64,000 nt of DNA from Casuarina equisetifolia. Taxonomy: Eukaryota > Streptophyta > Magnoliopsida > Fagales > Casuarinaceae. A model generated the notes under the pieces. It was not told the origin of the DNA. It ran no database searches and saw only the letters and a program-made list of their open reading frames with translations. The translations under genes and the position numbers were made by a program. Shown in pieces: positions 52,901 to 64,000 of this stretch (position 1 is the first letter of the stretch; every line of letters starts with the position of its first letter). The stretch is taken from contig CM052354.1 of NCBI GenBank assembly GCA_028551475.1, positions 9,879,172 to 9,943,171 on the forward strand, read 5' to 3'.

Positions 52901-54780
52901 AATGAGAATATTTTGAAGTCCAGCCACTATGAAGACTTAACGTAAAAGTGCTTAAGTGGTTGGTGAATGTGAACAATTTTTGTAAGTTGGCCACTACAAA
53001 GATTTACAAATTGGAAACACTTAGGTGATTGGTGAATAAGAATAAATTTTTAAAGTCTTCCATGAAAACTTACACCTTAGAGTCCAAATTAGGATTGCTT
53101 TGCAATATTCCAAAAGAAAAAGAAAAAGAGATTATGAATTAAACAACAAAAAATTTGTTAAGAGTTTAGGTTATCATGTCAAGGAAATTAATCAAAACAC
53201 TTTAAAGTTGTTAAAAACCAAAACACTCATCTAAAAAAAATTAAATTTTGATAAGAACTTGATTTGCATTATATGATGCTTTTTGTCTAGAAAAGAACTA
53301 AGATTCATTAAAAGGAATAATTGGATTGACTACTTGTAATTCTATGGCTAAATCCAACATGTTTCGAATGCAACACTCTTTGGAAACTCCAAAAGCATCT
53401 ATTTGATGTTTTTAGATTTTTCTTGATATTAAGTGTGTAGGTTTTCTGTCTCTTTTTTTTTTTCATAACAAATAAGCTAACATTAAAATATTCTCACCTA
53501 CCTCCTCATTTGCATCTTTTTTAGCATTAACTATTTGTATCTTAACTATAAAAAGACAAATAGATGACTGTTGACTTTGAATGGTATTTCAAGATTAAGT
53601 CTCTTATAGTGATAGTTGTCTCTTAGAATTCTAACAAATTCATAATGTTTTATATCAACCAGCACTTATTGCAAGACTTGTAACAACATGTAAATTTTCC
53701 ATTAAGGTTATACAAGGTTATTCTTGGTTATGGTCCACCTAGAGAGCACTACTTGATAGTGTAAGCCTAAAGCTAGAGTCAACTACTCAAGAAGACTTTA
53801 AAGGTTATTATTGTGGTTGTTAAAATTATGGAATTTGATTAATTTTCTAATGCCTACAATTACAAGACAAAAAGCCAAAGTGCAAGGGTGAGTGTAGAGT
53901 TTGAACAAATTTAAGATGAAGACTAATAAAGTTAAAGTGTTAATGTGATTGGAAATGTGAACAAATTTTTTTAAAGTCTATCACTACAAAGACTTCAAAG
54001 GATATTATTGTGATTATTAAAATTGTTAAAAGTGACTAATTTTTTTTTCACGTCTACCACTACAAAGACTTGAAAGTGAAATTGCATGCTAATTGAAGAG
54101 TGTGAATACTTTTCGAAGGAAGACTTATAAAGTGAAAGTGTTCATGTGATTAAAAAATATAAACAATTTTTTAAAGTCTATTTGTACGTATATTTAAAAA
54201 GTGGAAGTGCTAGGGAGATTTTTTGAATGAGGATAATTTTCTAAAGTTCATCATTACTAATAATTACAAAGCAAAAATGTGGTTGAATAGCAAAAATGTA
54301 GCACAAGGGAGAGCATCTTTGTTTAGAAACATTAAATTCTCTTATGCAAATATTTTTGTTGAGTGATATTGGAGGTTTCTAGCCTCAATTTTCTTACATG
54401 CATAGATGAGTTTTGTAAGGGTTGGGGAATGGCTCTAAGCTTCTATTCCTTTAATGTTATGAATAAACTTACATATTCATAAAAAGAGAAAAAAAAATCC
54501 AAAGTAGAAGAACTTGTGCAATTAGGAAATGTGAGTATTTTCAAGTCTTACCACTATGAAGACTTACAATGTGAAAATGTGAACAATTTTCTTAAGTCTT
54601 CCTAATTAATATACTTATCTCTAAGAATGCTTAGGTGATTGGTAAATGTGAATGATTTTTGTAAGTCTACCACTATGAAGACTTACATATTGGAAGTGCT
54701 TAGGTAATTTGTGGATGTAATGCTTTTTGAAAGTCTACCGTAAAACGTTACATTGTAGTATCCAAATTAGGATTACTTTT
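49920..54780. repeat. Complex repeat field with hairpin-bearing short units and a 2.17-kb higher-order repeat
   Basis: Dozens of degenerate units of about 65-90 bp follow one another, each built on a phrase like AAGTCTATCACTAC then AAGACTTAAAAAGTGAAAG, GTGATTGGTGAATGTGAAC and AATTTT. AAGTCT and AGACTT are reverse complements about 9-12 bp apart, so most units can form a short stem. Non-repeat spacers recur: GTTAAGAGTTTAGGTTATCA at 50989 and 53157 (2168 bp apart), with GTCAAAAGTTTAGGTTATCA at 54851; and TTCTTGGTTATGGTCCAC at 51557 and 53721 (2164 bp apart). No coding sequence was found. Confidence 0.8.
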
Positions 54781-57700
54781 CAATATTTCAAAACAAAAAG
54801 AAAATGAGAAAGAAAAAGAACGAGACTATCAATCAAACAACAACAAATTTGTCAAAAGTTTAGGTTATCACACCAAGGACATCAATCAAAACACTTTAAA
54901 GTTGTCAAAGCCACAACACATAAAAAAAAAAAAAAACCTTTTTGTCTAAAGAAAACTAAGATTCATTAAAAGGAAGGACTGGTTGCTTCTAATTCTAAGG
55001 CTAAATCCAACATGTTTCGAATGAACACTTTTTGAAAACTCCAAAAAGCATCTATTTGATGTTTTTTGGTTTCTCCTGATTTTAAGTATGTAGGTTTTTT
55101 TTTTGTCTCTGCAAATAAACTAACAATTATCTTACCCACTTCCTCATTTTGTATCTCTTTTAGCGTTAACTAATTTTATCTTACCTATAAAAATTCCACC
55201 CTCATTATTAGAAACAAAAAAAAAAAAAAACAAAAAAGACAAATTGAAGATTGTTGATTTTGAATGATATTTCGAGATGGAGTTTACATCTTTGCTCCTA
55301 TACCATCTAACTAGTTTCAATATTGTTATTACATGATGTTGTGAGTCTTTACTTCGAGACTTGTTTTCTAACTTTTTTGACTCCATTACAAACTCGAAAG
55401 GCATTTGTCAAGCGACAAGCCACAGAGGCATGAGTGAAAGGTGGGACACAAAAATGGGTATTTTCGTTCTTCTTTCCATTTTATCAAAAAGCATAATCTA
55501 GCATAGATAAAATATTGGCTAACTACTTGTAAGCTGTCTAAATCCATCAGACACATCGAAGAAAAGGATTAGCTTTTAGTAGCGATTTGATTTGTTTAGT
55601 AGGTTCTTTATCTAAAGGAAACTAAGATTCAGTAAACAAAGAATTGGATACTTTTAATTCTGGGGCCATGTCCAACAAGTTTCACATTCAGCTCTTTGAA
55701 TTTGTGTGACCAAACTTTCCTTTTTTTAATCTTTATAATAAATCAATGAAACAATGATCTTACCCACTTTCACATTCTGTATCTCTTTTAGCATTAAATA
55801 ATTTTTTCTTACTTACAAAGAAATCAATGTAACTATGAGAAAGACAACTTGTAGATGTTTAGTTTGAATAATATTTCAATGTAGAGTTTTTTTATTTACT
55901 TCTATTCTGCCTAACAATTTTAATACTATTACTACATTTATTCACTTAGAGACTTGGGTTATAACTTTACTTTTATTCAAAATGCCATTGTACATGGGAT
56001 AAGATATAAAGAAGGGTGGGAAACGAAACTATCATACAAAAAGGAATCATCATTCATCTTCCCACGTTATTACGACAGCATTATGGATTCTCATTTCTTT
56101 TCCTCAAACTAGCCGCCCCCTCCCCAACACTTCATAATTGGTTTCTACTTTGCGTCAATCAAACCTTCCTAATCCACATCCAATACTCGCACGTGTCTAT
56201 GGTAATTCACTCCCGATTCTGCACACAAGATAGCCAAAATGATGAAACTAGCACTAATAAGAACTAGCAAATTGTTTTCATCTGTATAATGTCTAAGCAT
56301 TGTGATCTTTAATAATTATTACTAGCAAGTTAGTGTTTGTATTAGCAGATAGAGATAATAGCATATATTTGATAAGTAGTTTCTTTAGATTTCAAATATC
56401 TAAATCTAATTTTTATCCTCGATATTGTGGCTCTCATGAGCAAGATAATGTTGTGTAATAAGATAAGTAGTTTCTTTAGGGGAGTCGTGTAATATCTCCG
56501 CTGATTTGTGTCTTAATTGGGTTGCCATTATCACCTGTAAGAATAAACAAACTTGTTAAATTCTACATTTGAGTTACGTATGTATCAGGTGGCAGACGTT
56601 TTGGCTATACTCTTTTATACGAAAGGGCATTCTTTGGGTGACCACTATTTATCAAAATGGATGAGCTCGTTCTTACAGCCTTCAAGACCATGACAAATCT
56701 CTCATTTAAATATTCGTTATCAAACACATAGCTGCCTGGAACCACTAAATCCCAGATCAATTAGAGTGCTCATATGCATCTGCAAACAGAACACCAATCC
56801 AGTGTGAAGTCTATAGAATGAAGGATCCTGATGAGGTGCTCTTGTAAAAGGGTTTTAAACCCATTGGAGTTCCTCGATATGTGGAAAGAAAAATGTGGAT
56901 ACGGATAGGAAGTAAGCAACAAAAAAGCAAAGTTAATAATTGCCTTATGAATTTAAAGAATCTAAGTTAAAGAACATCCTGATAAAGAAATTTAGCGGAC
57001 ATGTATACGCTCTCTCGCTTCTTTGGCTATCTTTTTCTTTCGTCATGATTTATGCCCAGATTTTATTTATGTTAGTTTTTAAATACAATGAATTTAATCC
57101 TATACTAGTGAGACACAAGACTTTGGTAATTTTTAGATGTAGATATCTCTCTAATGCTTTAGCTAACTTTAATTCTAAATCCTATTCAACCTGAAGTACT
57201 TTTAGTGTGTAGGTGTTGTTGAGGAATATAATTTCACAATAGAGAGATATAAGACTCAATAAACTTTAAATATCATTTGTTCCTTCCAACTCATGAAATA
57301 GCTTTTAGATTATATTTTGAACTTTTTTACAATATCCAACATCCCTAGGTCTAAATTGTAGGACACTTGCGATTTTGGATATTGTAGTGAGTTTCCTTTT
57401 CTTTCTATGTTGTGGATGTGACGTCGCTTTGTCTCCATACAGAACAATCAAGCTTTTGAACTATCTAAGGTTTGGCCACCCCCTTCTTTGGCTTGTGTCT
57501 AAAAAGTATTATATCGGATCAAATCTTGGAGTCATTTGTCTCTATTTGGTAAAACATAGTTCTGATGATAAAGAAGTCTATGATGGGAGCGTGGGGAATA
57601 TCTCAGGTTTACTTTCTTGTGGCATCTAATGAATGAAACTCCATCATCTTGAAAATGTGGCCATCAAGAAAAGTTGGTTCATGACCACGGAGAGATAAGT

Positions 57701-58140
57701 CATTATTATAAATTATTTTCCCTTTTTGTGGTGTTCGTCATTTTCAAGCTTCCCAAATATGGTTTTGGTTCATGGTGTCAAGTATCTGCGTAAACTTCAA
57801 CGGAGTCATCCTCCCAAAACTTAGTAAACAGAGCCAAGTGTATGAGTTTTCCCTGTGGAGATTAAAACGGAACAGAAATTCAGATGTATGTCCCGCTTAT
57901 CCAACTACTTATTGAGTTGAATAGATATTCAAAGAATGCTGAAGTAGTGTTTTTCTTTTTCCTTCAAGTTTTTGGTGTTAGCTTATCTTTCAAATTGTAG
58001 TTTCTGGGGCTCTAATTTCCTATACTAATAGTCATCACTTTAAAATTTCGGCAAACTCACAGCGTTCTTATATCAACCAGCACTAACTGAAAGACCTGTA
58101 ACTACAAATGAATTTGTTAGTGAGATTATACAAGGTTATT
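54780..58140. other. Outlying spacer copies and unclassified DNA
   Basis: Spacer phrases of the repeat field recur at about 55130 and 55760 (CTTACCCACTT followed by GTATCTCTTTTAGC) and at about 55250 and 55855 (TGAATGATATTTCGAGATGG and a variant). 56000-58000 contains short open frames (56016-56267, 56940-57194, 57375-57629) with no recognisable motif; I do not support them as genes. Confidence 0.4.
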
Positions 58141-58990
58141 CTTGTGTTATGTCCCACCTCCTGACCACTGCTGGACTATGAAAGCCTAACATGAGAGTCA
58201 ACTACTCAAGAAAACTTCAAACGTTATTATTGTGGTAGTTAAAGATTATTATTGTGGTTGTTAAACTCGTGGAATCAATTTTCTGAAGTCTACCAATACA
58301 AAAGTGCATAAGAAAGTGCATTGTGAGTGTAGAATTTGAACAATTTTCAAATGAAGACTTATAAAATGAAAGTGCTCACATGATTGGAAATGTGAACAAT
58401 TTTTTAAATTTATAAGACCTCAAAGCTTATTATTGCGGTTGCTAAAATTTTGGAATGTGATCAATTTTCTAAACCTTACCACTGCAAAGACTTGAAAGTG
58501 AAAATGCATGGGTGACTGATGAATATAAACAATTTTCAAACAAAAACTAATAAAGTGAAAGTGCTCATGTGATTGGAAAATGTAAACAATTTTTTCAAGT
58601 CTTCACAATGAAGACTTAAAAAGTGAAATTTCTCTGTTGATTGGGGAATGAGGATGACCTTTGTTTTAAAAAAATTTCATGAAGACTTAAAGAGTGGAGT
58701 GTTAGGATGATTAGGGAATGTGAATAATTTTATGAAGTCTACCTCCACAAAGGCTTATAAAGTGAAAATGCTGAGAAGATTGGTAAAAGTAAACCATTTT
58801 TTGAAGTTTATCCTAATGAAGACTTACAATGTGAAAGCGCTTAAGTAATTGAGGAATGTGAATGATTTTAGAAAGTTTTCCACAATGAAGACTCACATCT
58901 TTGAATCTAAATCAAGATTAGTTTTCAATATTTCTAGAGAAAAAGAAAAAGAGAAACTATCAATGAATCAACAACAAATTTGTCAAAAGT
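58140..58990. repeat. Second block of the hairpin-bearing repeat family
   Basis: Continues the family at 49.9-54.8 kb: AGAGTCAACTACTCAAGAA near 58195, then units with GAAGACTTATAAAATGAAAG, AAGACTTAAAAAGTGAAAT and similar to 58900, and the TTTGTCAAAAGT marker at 58980. It ends about 350 bp before the receptor kinase. Confidence 0.75.
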
Positions 58991-59301
58991 ATATGTTATC
59001 ACACAAAGGATATCAATCAAACCACTCTTAAAACTATCAAAAGCCAACATATAAATCCAAGAAAAAAATTAGCTTTTGGTAACAATTTGATTTGCATTCC
59101 ATGATTTTTCTACCTAAAGAAAACTAAGATTAACTAAAAGGAAGGATTGGCTGGTTTGAATTCTAAGCCACATCCAACATGTTTCAAAGTGTGCACCCTA
59201 GTCTTCTTTGTCTTATCTTTTCTTTTTATGTTGGCTTAACTTTCCAAGTACTTTTGCTTTTGGTTTCAATATGACTAAGAAAAAAAGAAGAAATAACTAG
59301 T

Positions 59302-59309
59302 TATAAATA
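59302..59309 (+). promoter_or_regulatory. TATA box of the LRR receptor kinase
   Basis: TATAAATA lies 38 bp before the ATG at 59347, which would give a very short leader. The position fits a core promoter, although TSS data would be needed to be sure. Confidence 0.55.
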
Positions 59310-59346
59310 CAGCCCTTAGTTGTTAGATGTTATACAAACTCAAACA

Positions 59347-62300
59347 ATGGGCTCATCAACTTTTAGGAAATTACACAGCTCTATTTCCTTCACCTTGCTT
59401 GTTCTATTCCTTTCACTTCCAAAAACTAATTTTGTTTTTATATCTCTAGTACAAGCTAATGTTCTTTTCAAAGGGAAACACAACCTTCAAAAGGAAGCTC
59501 AATCTTATCTACCTTCACCAACATCCCATTCCTTTACTCCTATCAATTCTTTAGCCAATTTAGCAGTAAGCACAAATCCATGTACTTTGTTTGGTATTTC
59601 TTGCAATGCTGCTGGAAGTGTCATTAGAATGAACCTCACCAGTTCTAATTTACGAGGTACACTTCATGAACTCTCGTTTTCATCTTTCCTCAATCTTACA
59701 TATGTTGATCTTAGTAAAAATGCTCTATTTGGTGTTATTCCACCCGAGATCAGTTACTTATCCAAACTTATTTATCTTGATTTGTCACATAATCAGTTGT
59801 CTGGAAAAATTCCATTAGAGATTGGTCTTTTAGCTTATCTTAAGATCCTTAACCTCTATAAAAACCATTTAAATGGTTTCATTCCTTCGGAAATAGGAAA
59901 TTTGACATCCCTTGTGGAATTAAGGCTTCAAAGAAACTATTTTTATGGTTTAATTCCAACATCATTAGGTAAATTAGGAAATCTCGCTCTTCTTAATTTC
60001 CACAACAACAACATTTCTGGATCCATTCCCAATGATGTAGGAAAGTTGAAGAATCTCAAAAGATTAGACTTAAGACAAAACAAACTTTATGGTTCTATTC
60101 CATCTTCATTTGCTAATTTAAGCAAATTAGAAGTCTTATATCTTTCAAGCAACAATTTCTCTAGCGCAATTCCTAAAGAGATAGGTAACTTGAAAAATCT
60201 CAAAGATCTATGGTTGAATGAAACTCATTTTCATGGTTCTATTCCAACTTCATTTGCTAATTTGAGCAAATTGGAAGTCTTATATATTTGGGGCAACAAC
60301 CTTTCTGGCTCCATTCCTGAAGAAATAGGAAACTTGAAAAATCTTAAAAATCTACAAGCAAGCCTAAACCAACTTCAGGGTTCTATTCCAGCTTCATTTG
60401 CTAATTTAAGCAAATTGGAAGTCTTATATCTTGTGGGCAACAACCTTTCTGGCTCAATTCCTAGAGAAATAGGAAACTTGAAAAATCTTAAAGATCTACG
60501 TTTGGGCCAAAACCAACTTCATGGTTCTATTCCAACTTCATTTGCTAATTTAAGCAAATTGGAAGTCTTATATCTTTGGGGTAATAACCTTTTTGGCTCC
60601 ATTCCTGAAGAAATAGGAAACTTGAAAAGTCTTAAAGATCTAGGTTTGGGCCAAAACCAACTTCAAGGTTCTATTCCAACTTCTTTTGCTAATTTAAGCA
60701 AATTGGAAGTCTTATATCTTTGGGGCAATAACCTTTCTAGCTCCATTCCTGAAGAAATAGGAAACTTGAAAAATCTTAAAAATCTACAAGCAAGCCTAAA
60801 CCAACTTCAGGGTTTTATTCCAACTTCATTTGCTAATTTAAGCAAATTGGAAGTCTTATATCTTGGCGGCAACAACCTTTCTGGCTCCATTCTTGAAGAA
60901 ACAGGAAACTTGAAAAGTCTTAAAGATCTAGGTTTGGACCAAAACCAACTTCATGGTTCTATTCCAACTTCTTTTGCTAATTTAAGCAAATTGGAAGTCT
61001 TATATCTTGGGGGCAACAACCTTTCTAGCTCCATTCCTGAAGAAATAGGAAACTTGAAAAGTCTTAAAGATCTAGGTTTGGACCAAAACCAACTTCATGG
61101 TTCTATTCCAACTTCTTTTGCTAATTTAAGCAAATTGGAAGTCTTATATCTTTGGGGCAATAACCTTTCTGGCTCCACTCCTAAAGAAATAGGAAACTTG
61201 AAAAATCTTAAAGATCTAGGTTTGGGCCAAAACCAACTTCATGGTTCTATTCCAACTTCTTTTGCTAATTTAAGCAAATTGGAAGTCTTATATCTTTGGA
61301 GCAACAACCTCTTTGGTTCCATTCCTACAGAAATGGGAAACTTGAAAAATCTTAAAGATCTAAATTTGGGCCAAAACCAACTTCATGGTTCTATTCCAAC
61401 TTCTTTTGCTAATTTAAGCAAATTAGAAGTATTATATCTTCTTGACAACCAATTCTCTGGTCCTATTCCACAAGAAATTGGAGATAATTTAAAGTTAGTT
61501 TTGCTTAAATTGGATAGAAATCATTTTACTGGTTATTTGCCAGAAAATATTTATGCTGGTGGATTACTTCAAAATTTTTCTGCATCCAACAACCATTTTG
61601 TTGGCAAAGTCCCTAAAAGCTTAAGAAATTGCACAAGCTTAATTAGAGTCAGGTTGGAAAATAATCAACTTAGTGGAGATATAGCTAAAGATTTTGGTAT
61701 CTATCCAAACTTGAGATATATGGAACTAAGTCAAAATAGGTTTTTCGGAGAAATCTCAAGCAACTGGGCACAATGTTGGCAACTAGAAGCCTTAAAAATT
61801 AGTGCAAACAATATTACTGGTGGCATACCACCTGAAATTGGAAATGCAACTCTAATACAAGTGCTTGATCTTTCTATAAATGGTATAGTTGGGGTGATTC
61901 CAAAAGAACTAGGTAGGTTGAAGTTTTTAGAAAAGTTAATGTTGAATGGCAATCAAATTTCTAGTACTCTACCTTTGGAATTTGGATCATTGACTAATCT
62001 TAACTATCTTGATTTATCCTCAAACAAGTTAAGCCAATCAATTCCAAGTAATTTAGGGAACTTGTTGAAATTGTATTACTTGAATTTAAGTTGCAATAAT
62101 TTTAGTGGAGAGATTCCAATTCAGCTTGGAAATCTATTCCATCTTTCTAAACTAGATTTGAGCTTTAACTTTATAAATGGAGAGATACCGTCATATATTA
62201 GCAAAATGCAAAGCTTGGAAGAGTTGAATGTCTCTCATAATTATCTTTCTGGTTTCATTCCAAAAGCCTTTGAAGAAATGCATGGCCTATTGTACGTTGA

Positions 62301-63576
62301 CATATCCTATAATGAGTTGCAAGGTCCTATTCCTAATAGCATAGCATTTCTAAATGCTTCCTTTGAAACACTACAAGGGAATAGGGGGTTGTGCGGAAAC
62401 ATTAAAGGACTGCAACCTTGCAATGCTTCCATGACAAACAAACATGTGAGCATTGTGTTGGTTATTGTTTTACCCATCTTAGGAGCACTCTTGATTCTAT
62501 TTGCTTTATTTCAAATTTTTATCATCAAGAATAGAAGGAAGAAAAATTTAGAATCAAAACAAAATGACAAGCATGAAGAGGTATTTCTTTCGGTTTTGAA
62601 TTTTGATGGGAGGAAAATGTATGACGAAATCATAAAAGCAACTGAGGATTTTGATGAAAAGTATGCCATTGGAGAGGGAGGACATGGAAAGGTCTACAAA
62701 GTAGAGCTACCCTCAACTGAGGTAATAGCTGTGAAGAAACTTTACCATGAGAACGAGAGAAAATTTGAGAAAGAATTTTTGAATGAGATAAAGTCATTAA
62801 TGGAGATAAGACATCAAAACATTGTCAAACTTTATGGTTTTTGTTCACATGCCAAACATTCATTTTTGATTTATGAGTATCTTGAAAAGGGTAGCTTGGC
62901 CTCAATGTTGATGAATGAAGAAACTGCTAGAGTACTTGATTGGAGTAAGAGGTTAAATATAGTTAAAAGTATTGCTCGTGCGTTAAGCTACATGCACCAT
63001 GGGTGCTCACCATCCATTATTCATAGAGACATATCAAGCAAAAACATCTTGTTGGATTCTGAATATGAGGCTCACATTTCAGACTTCGGTATAGCTAAAA
63101 TTTTGAATGTAGACTCATCTAATTGGACTTCTCTTGCCGGCACATAAGGATATATAGCACCAGGTGAATGTATTTTCCTGTTGTCTAATTTTAGGTTAAC
63201 ATTTATGGCATACATGTTGATTTTAGTTTTCTTTTTCTTTCTCCTCTTTTTTTTTTTTTTTTGGCCAGAGTTTGCATATACAATGAGAGTCACTGAAAAA
63301 TGTGATATATATAGCTTTGGTGTCTTGGCATTTGAAGTCATGATGGGGAAGCATCCTAGTGACTTGATCTCCATACTATCATCTTCATCAATTGAGAGAA
63401 ACTTTAATATAAAGAATGTACTTGACCAACTCCTTTCACTTCCAACAAGTCAAGTTGAGGATGGACTTATAACAATTGCACAGCTTGCCATCGATTGCTT
63501 GAGTGTGGATCCACAATCTAGGCCAACGATGCACATGATTTATCAAGTCTTGTCAGCTAAAACTACACATTCCTAG
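59347..63576 (+). pseudogene. MIK2-like LRR receptor kinase with one premature stop
   Basis: Family members are plasma-membrane LRR receptor kinases (class XI/XII, MDIS1-interacting receptor-like kinase 2 type) that sense peptides or cell-wall cues. From ATG 59347 the first exon is open for 1266 codons: signal peptide 1-37, Cys pair region NPCTLFGISC, about 35 LRRs, a cap with GNRGLCGN, TM about 1034-1057, glycine loop GEGGHGKV (1109-1116), catalytic Lys 1130, HRD 1226-1228 (RD kinase), DFG 1246-1248. A TAA at 63145-63147 replaces the Tyr of the AGTYGYIAPE motif in the activation segment. Beyond it GYIAP continues in frame, an intron 63164-63268 with GT..AG ends follows at the conserved position, and exon 2 (63269-63576) gives [20 protein letters not shown] and the rest of the C-lobe to a normal stop. 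Only this one lesion is visible, so it is a very recent pseudogene, a truncated signalling variant, or a sequencing error. The first upstream in-frame codon (59320) is TTG, so it was not used. Confidence 0.9.
60097..61392 (+). repeat. Nine 144-bp tandem LRR-coding units
   Basis: Unit starts fall exactly every 144 bp (60097, 60241, 60385 and so on to 61249), and a tenth, partial unit starts at 61393. Each encodes 48 residues, two 24-residue LRRs: IPTSFANLSKLEVLYLWGNN then LSGSIPEEIGNLKNLKDLGL and so on. The second and fifth units share the rare QASLNQLQG ending, 432 bp apart, suggesting duplication of three-unit blocks. Confidence 0.95.
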
Positions 63577-64000
63577 CTTGAAAGGTATTGATTACTATGT
63601 CTATTTGGCATAATACATGCTAAATTCTTGAGAATGTTTTTTAAAAAAATTATCTCTAGAGTTATGCCTTTTGATTGCCAAGTATTTGGAAGTTATTTTT
63701 AAGCTCATTTTGTTTGATGTCTTAGTTAGCAATGTGCTACCTTGTTTCAAGACAAATTTTATTGTTCTTGTGAAGGGGAAATTGTGGCACAAGAAAAAAT
63801 TAGAATATAAACAAAGATAAATTAGAAAAAAAAATGATATATTAAATTTACATGATTTGACTTGATGTGTACACAAAAAGGAGATATAGCTACAAGAAGT
63901 ATATTATCAAGTATACTAGAGTTTACACGCTCTATACAAAGTCAACACATTTTTGTAGGGTGAGCAACATTTGTTTCACTTTCTTTATGGATTTTAAATG
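63577..64000. other. 3' flank of the receptor kinase
   Basis: AT-rich sequence, probably 3' UTR followed by intergenic DNA. No gene was recognised; the minus-strand open frame at 63601-63876 has no motif. Confidence 0.5.

Noticed and set aside
49920-54780. Possible CRISPR-like array because of regular short repeats
   Set aside because: Repeats are degenerate, lack unique spacers of constant length, and the sequence is a plant nuclear genome.
57375-57629. 84-residue frame with a hydrophobic start resembling a signal peptide
   Set aside because: No domain, no splice context and no second copy; length is within chance for AT-rich DNA.

Overview
The window looks like nuclear DNA of a woody-type core eudicot, probably a rosid; I cannot name the species. 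The evidence is plant-specific gene families (clade III glutamate receptor-like channel, CC-NB-LRR resistance genes, MIK2-like LRR receptor kinase, plastid CLPP4), spliceosomal introns with GT..AG ends, AT-rich intergenic DNA and abundant degenerate repeats. There is no prokaryotic-style organisation, CRISPR array or operon.

Layout. 1-3604 (minus): a glutamate receptor-like gene whose six visible exons join in frame; its 3' end runs off the window. 3999-5176: a broken nuclear copy of complex I subunit NDUFA13/GRIM-19. About 5850-6800: a decayed Ty1/copia fragment. 7830-8530: a broken LRR receptor-like protein. 8640-10970: a heavily decayed NB-LRR relic. 14323-16135: CC-NB-LRR pseudogene A. 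22580-25651: NB-LRR pseudogene B, which lacks its CC domain. 30036-33731: the single intact, intronless CC-NB-LRR gene (C), 1231 codons. 37057-37459: a two-exon stub of NOL6/NRAP, still preceded by telo-box and site II-like promoter motifs. 43286-43784 (minus): a 3' fragment of CLPP4. 47567-47625: the extreme 3' tip of another resistance gene. About 49.9-59.2 kb: a complex repeat field built of short degenerate units carrying an AAGTCT/AGACTT inverted repeat. 59347-63576: a large MIK2-like LRR receptor kinase with nine nearly identical 48-residue LRR blocks and one premature stop in the kinase activation segment.

How it fits together. Most of 12-49 kb is one resistance-gene cluster that has grown by repeated segmental duplication. 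Units A (about 14.3-20.1 kb) and B (about 22.6-29.2 kb) share gene and 3' flank. Other pieces of the same flank lie at about 12.4-12.8, 20.2-22.6, 34.2-35.1, 36.3, 38.1-39.9, 42.5-42.8, 45.5-45.9 and 47.6-49.8 kb. Fragments of housekeeping genes (NDUFA13, NOL6, CLPP4) sit among these blocks, as expected of a locus that captures and breaks neighbouring DNA. Intact coding capacity in the window is limited to the GLR gene and resistance gene C; the receptor kinase is one nonsense codon away from being complete.

Most notable structures: a noncoding, splice-site-flanked cassette of about 110 bp repeated downstream of the resistance genes; a clean retroposition in the flank of B with a 25-bp target duplication and poly(A); a 55-bp perfect inverted repeat inside a GLR intron; the 144-bp LRR tandem array; and the hairpin-bearing repeat field upstream of the kinase. 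All identifications come from reading the sequence and from recalled family features; no database search was run.
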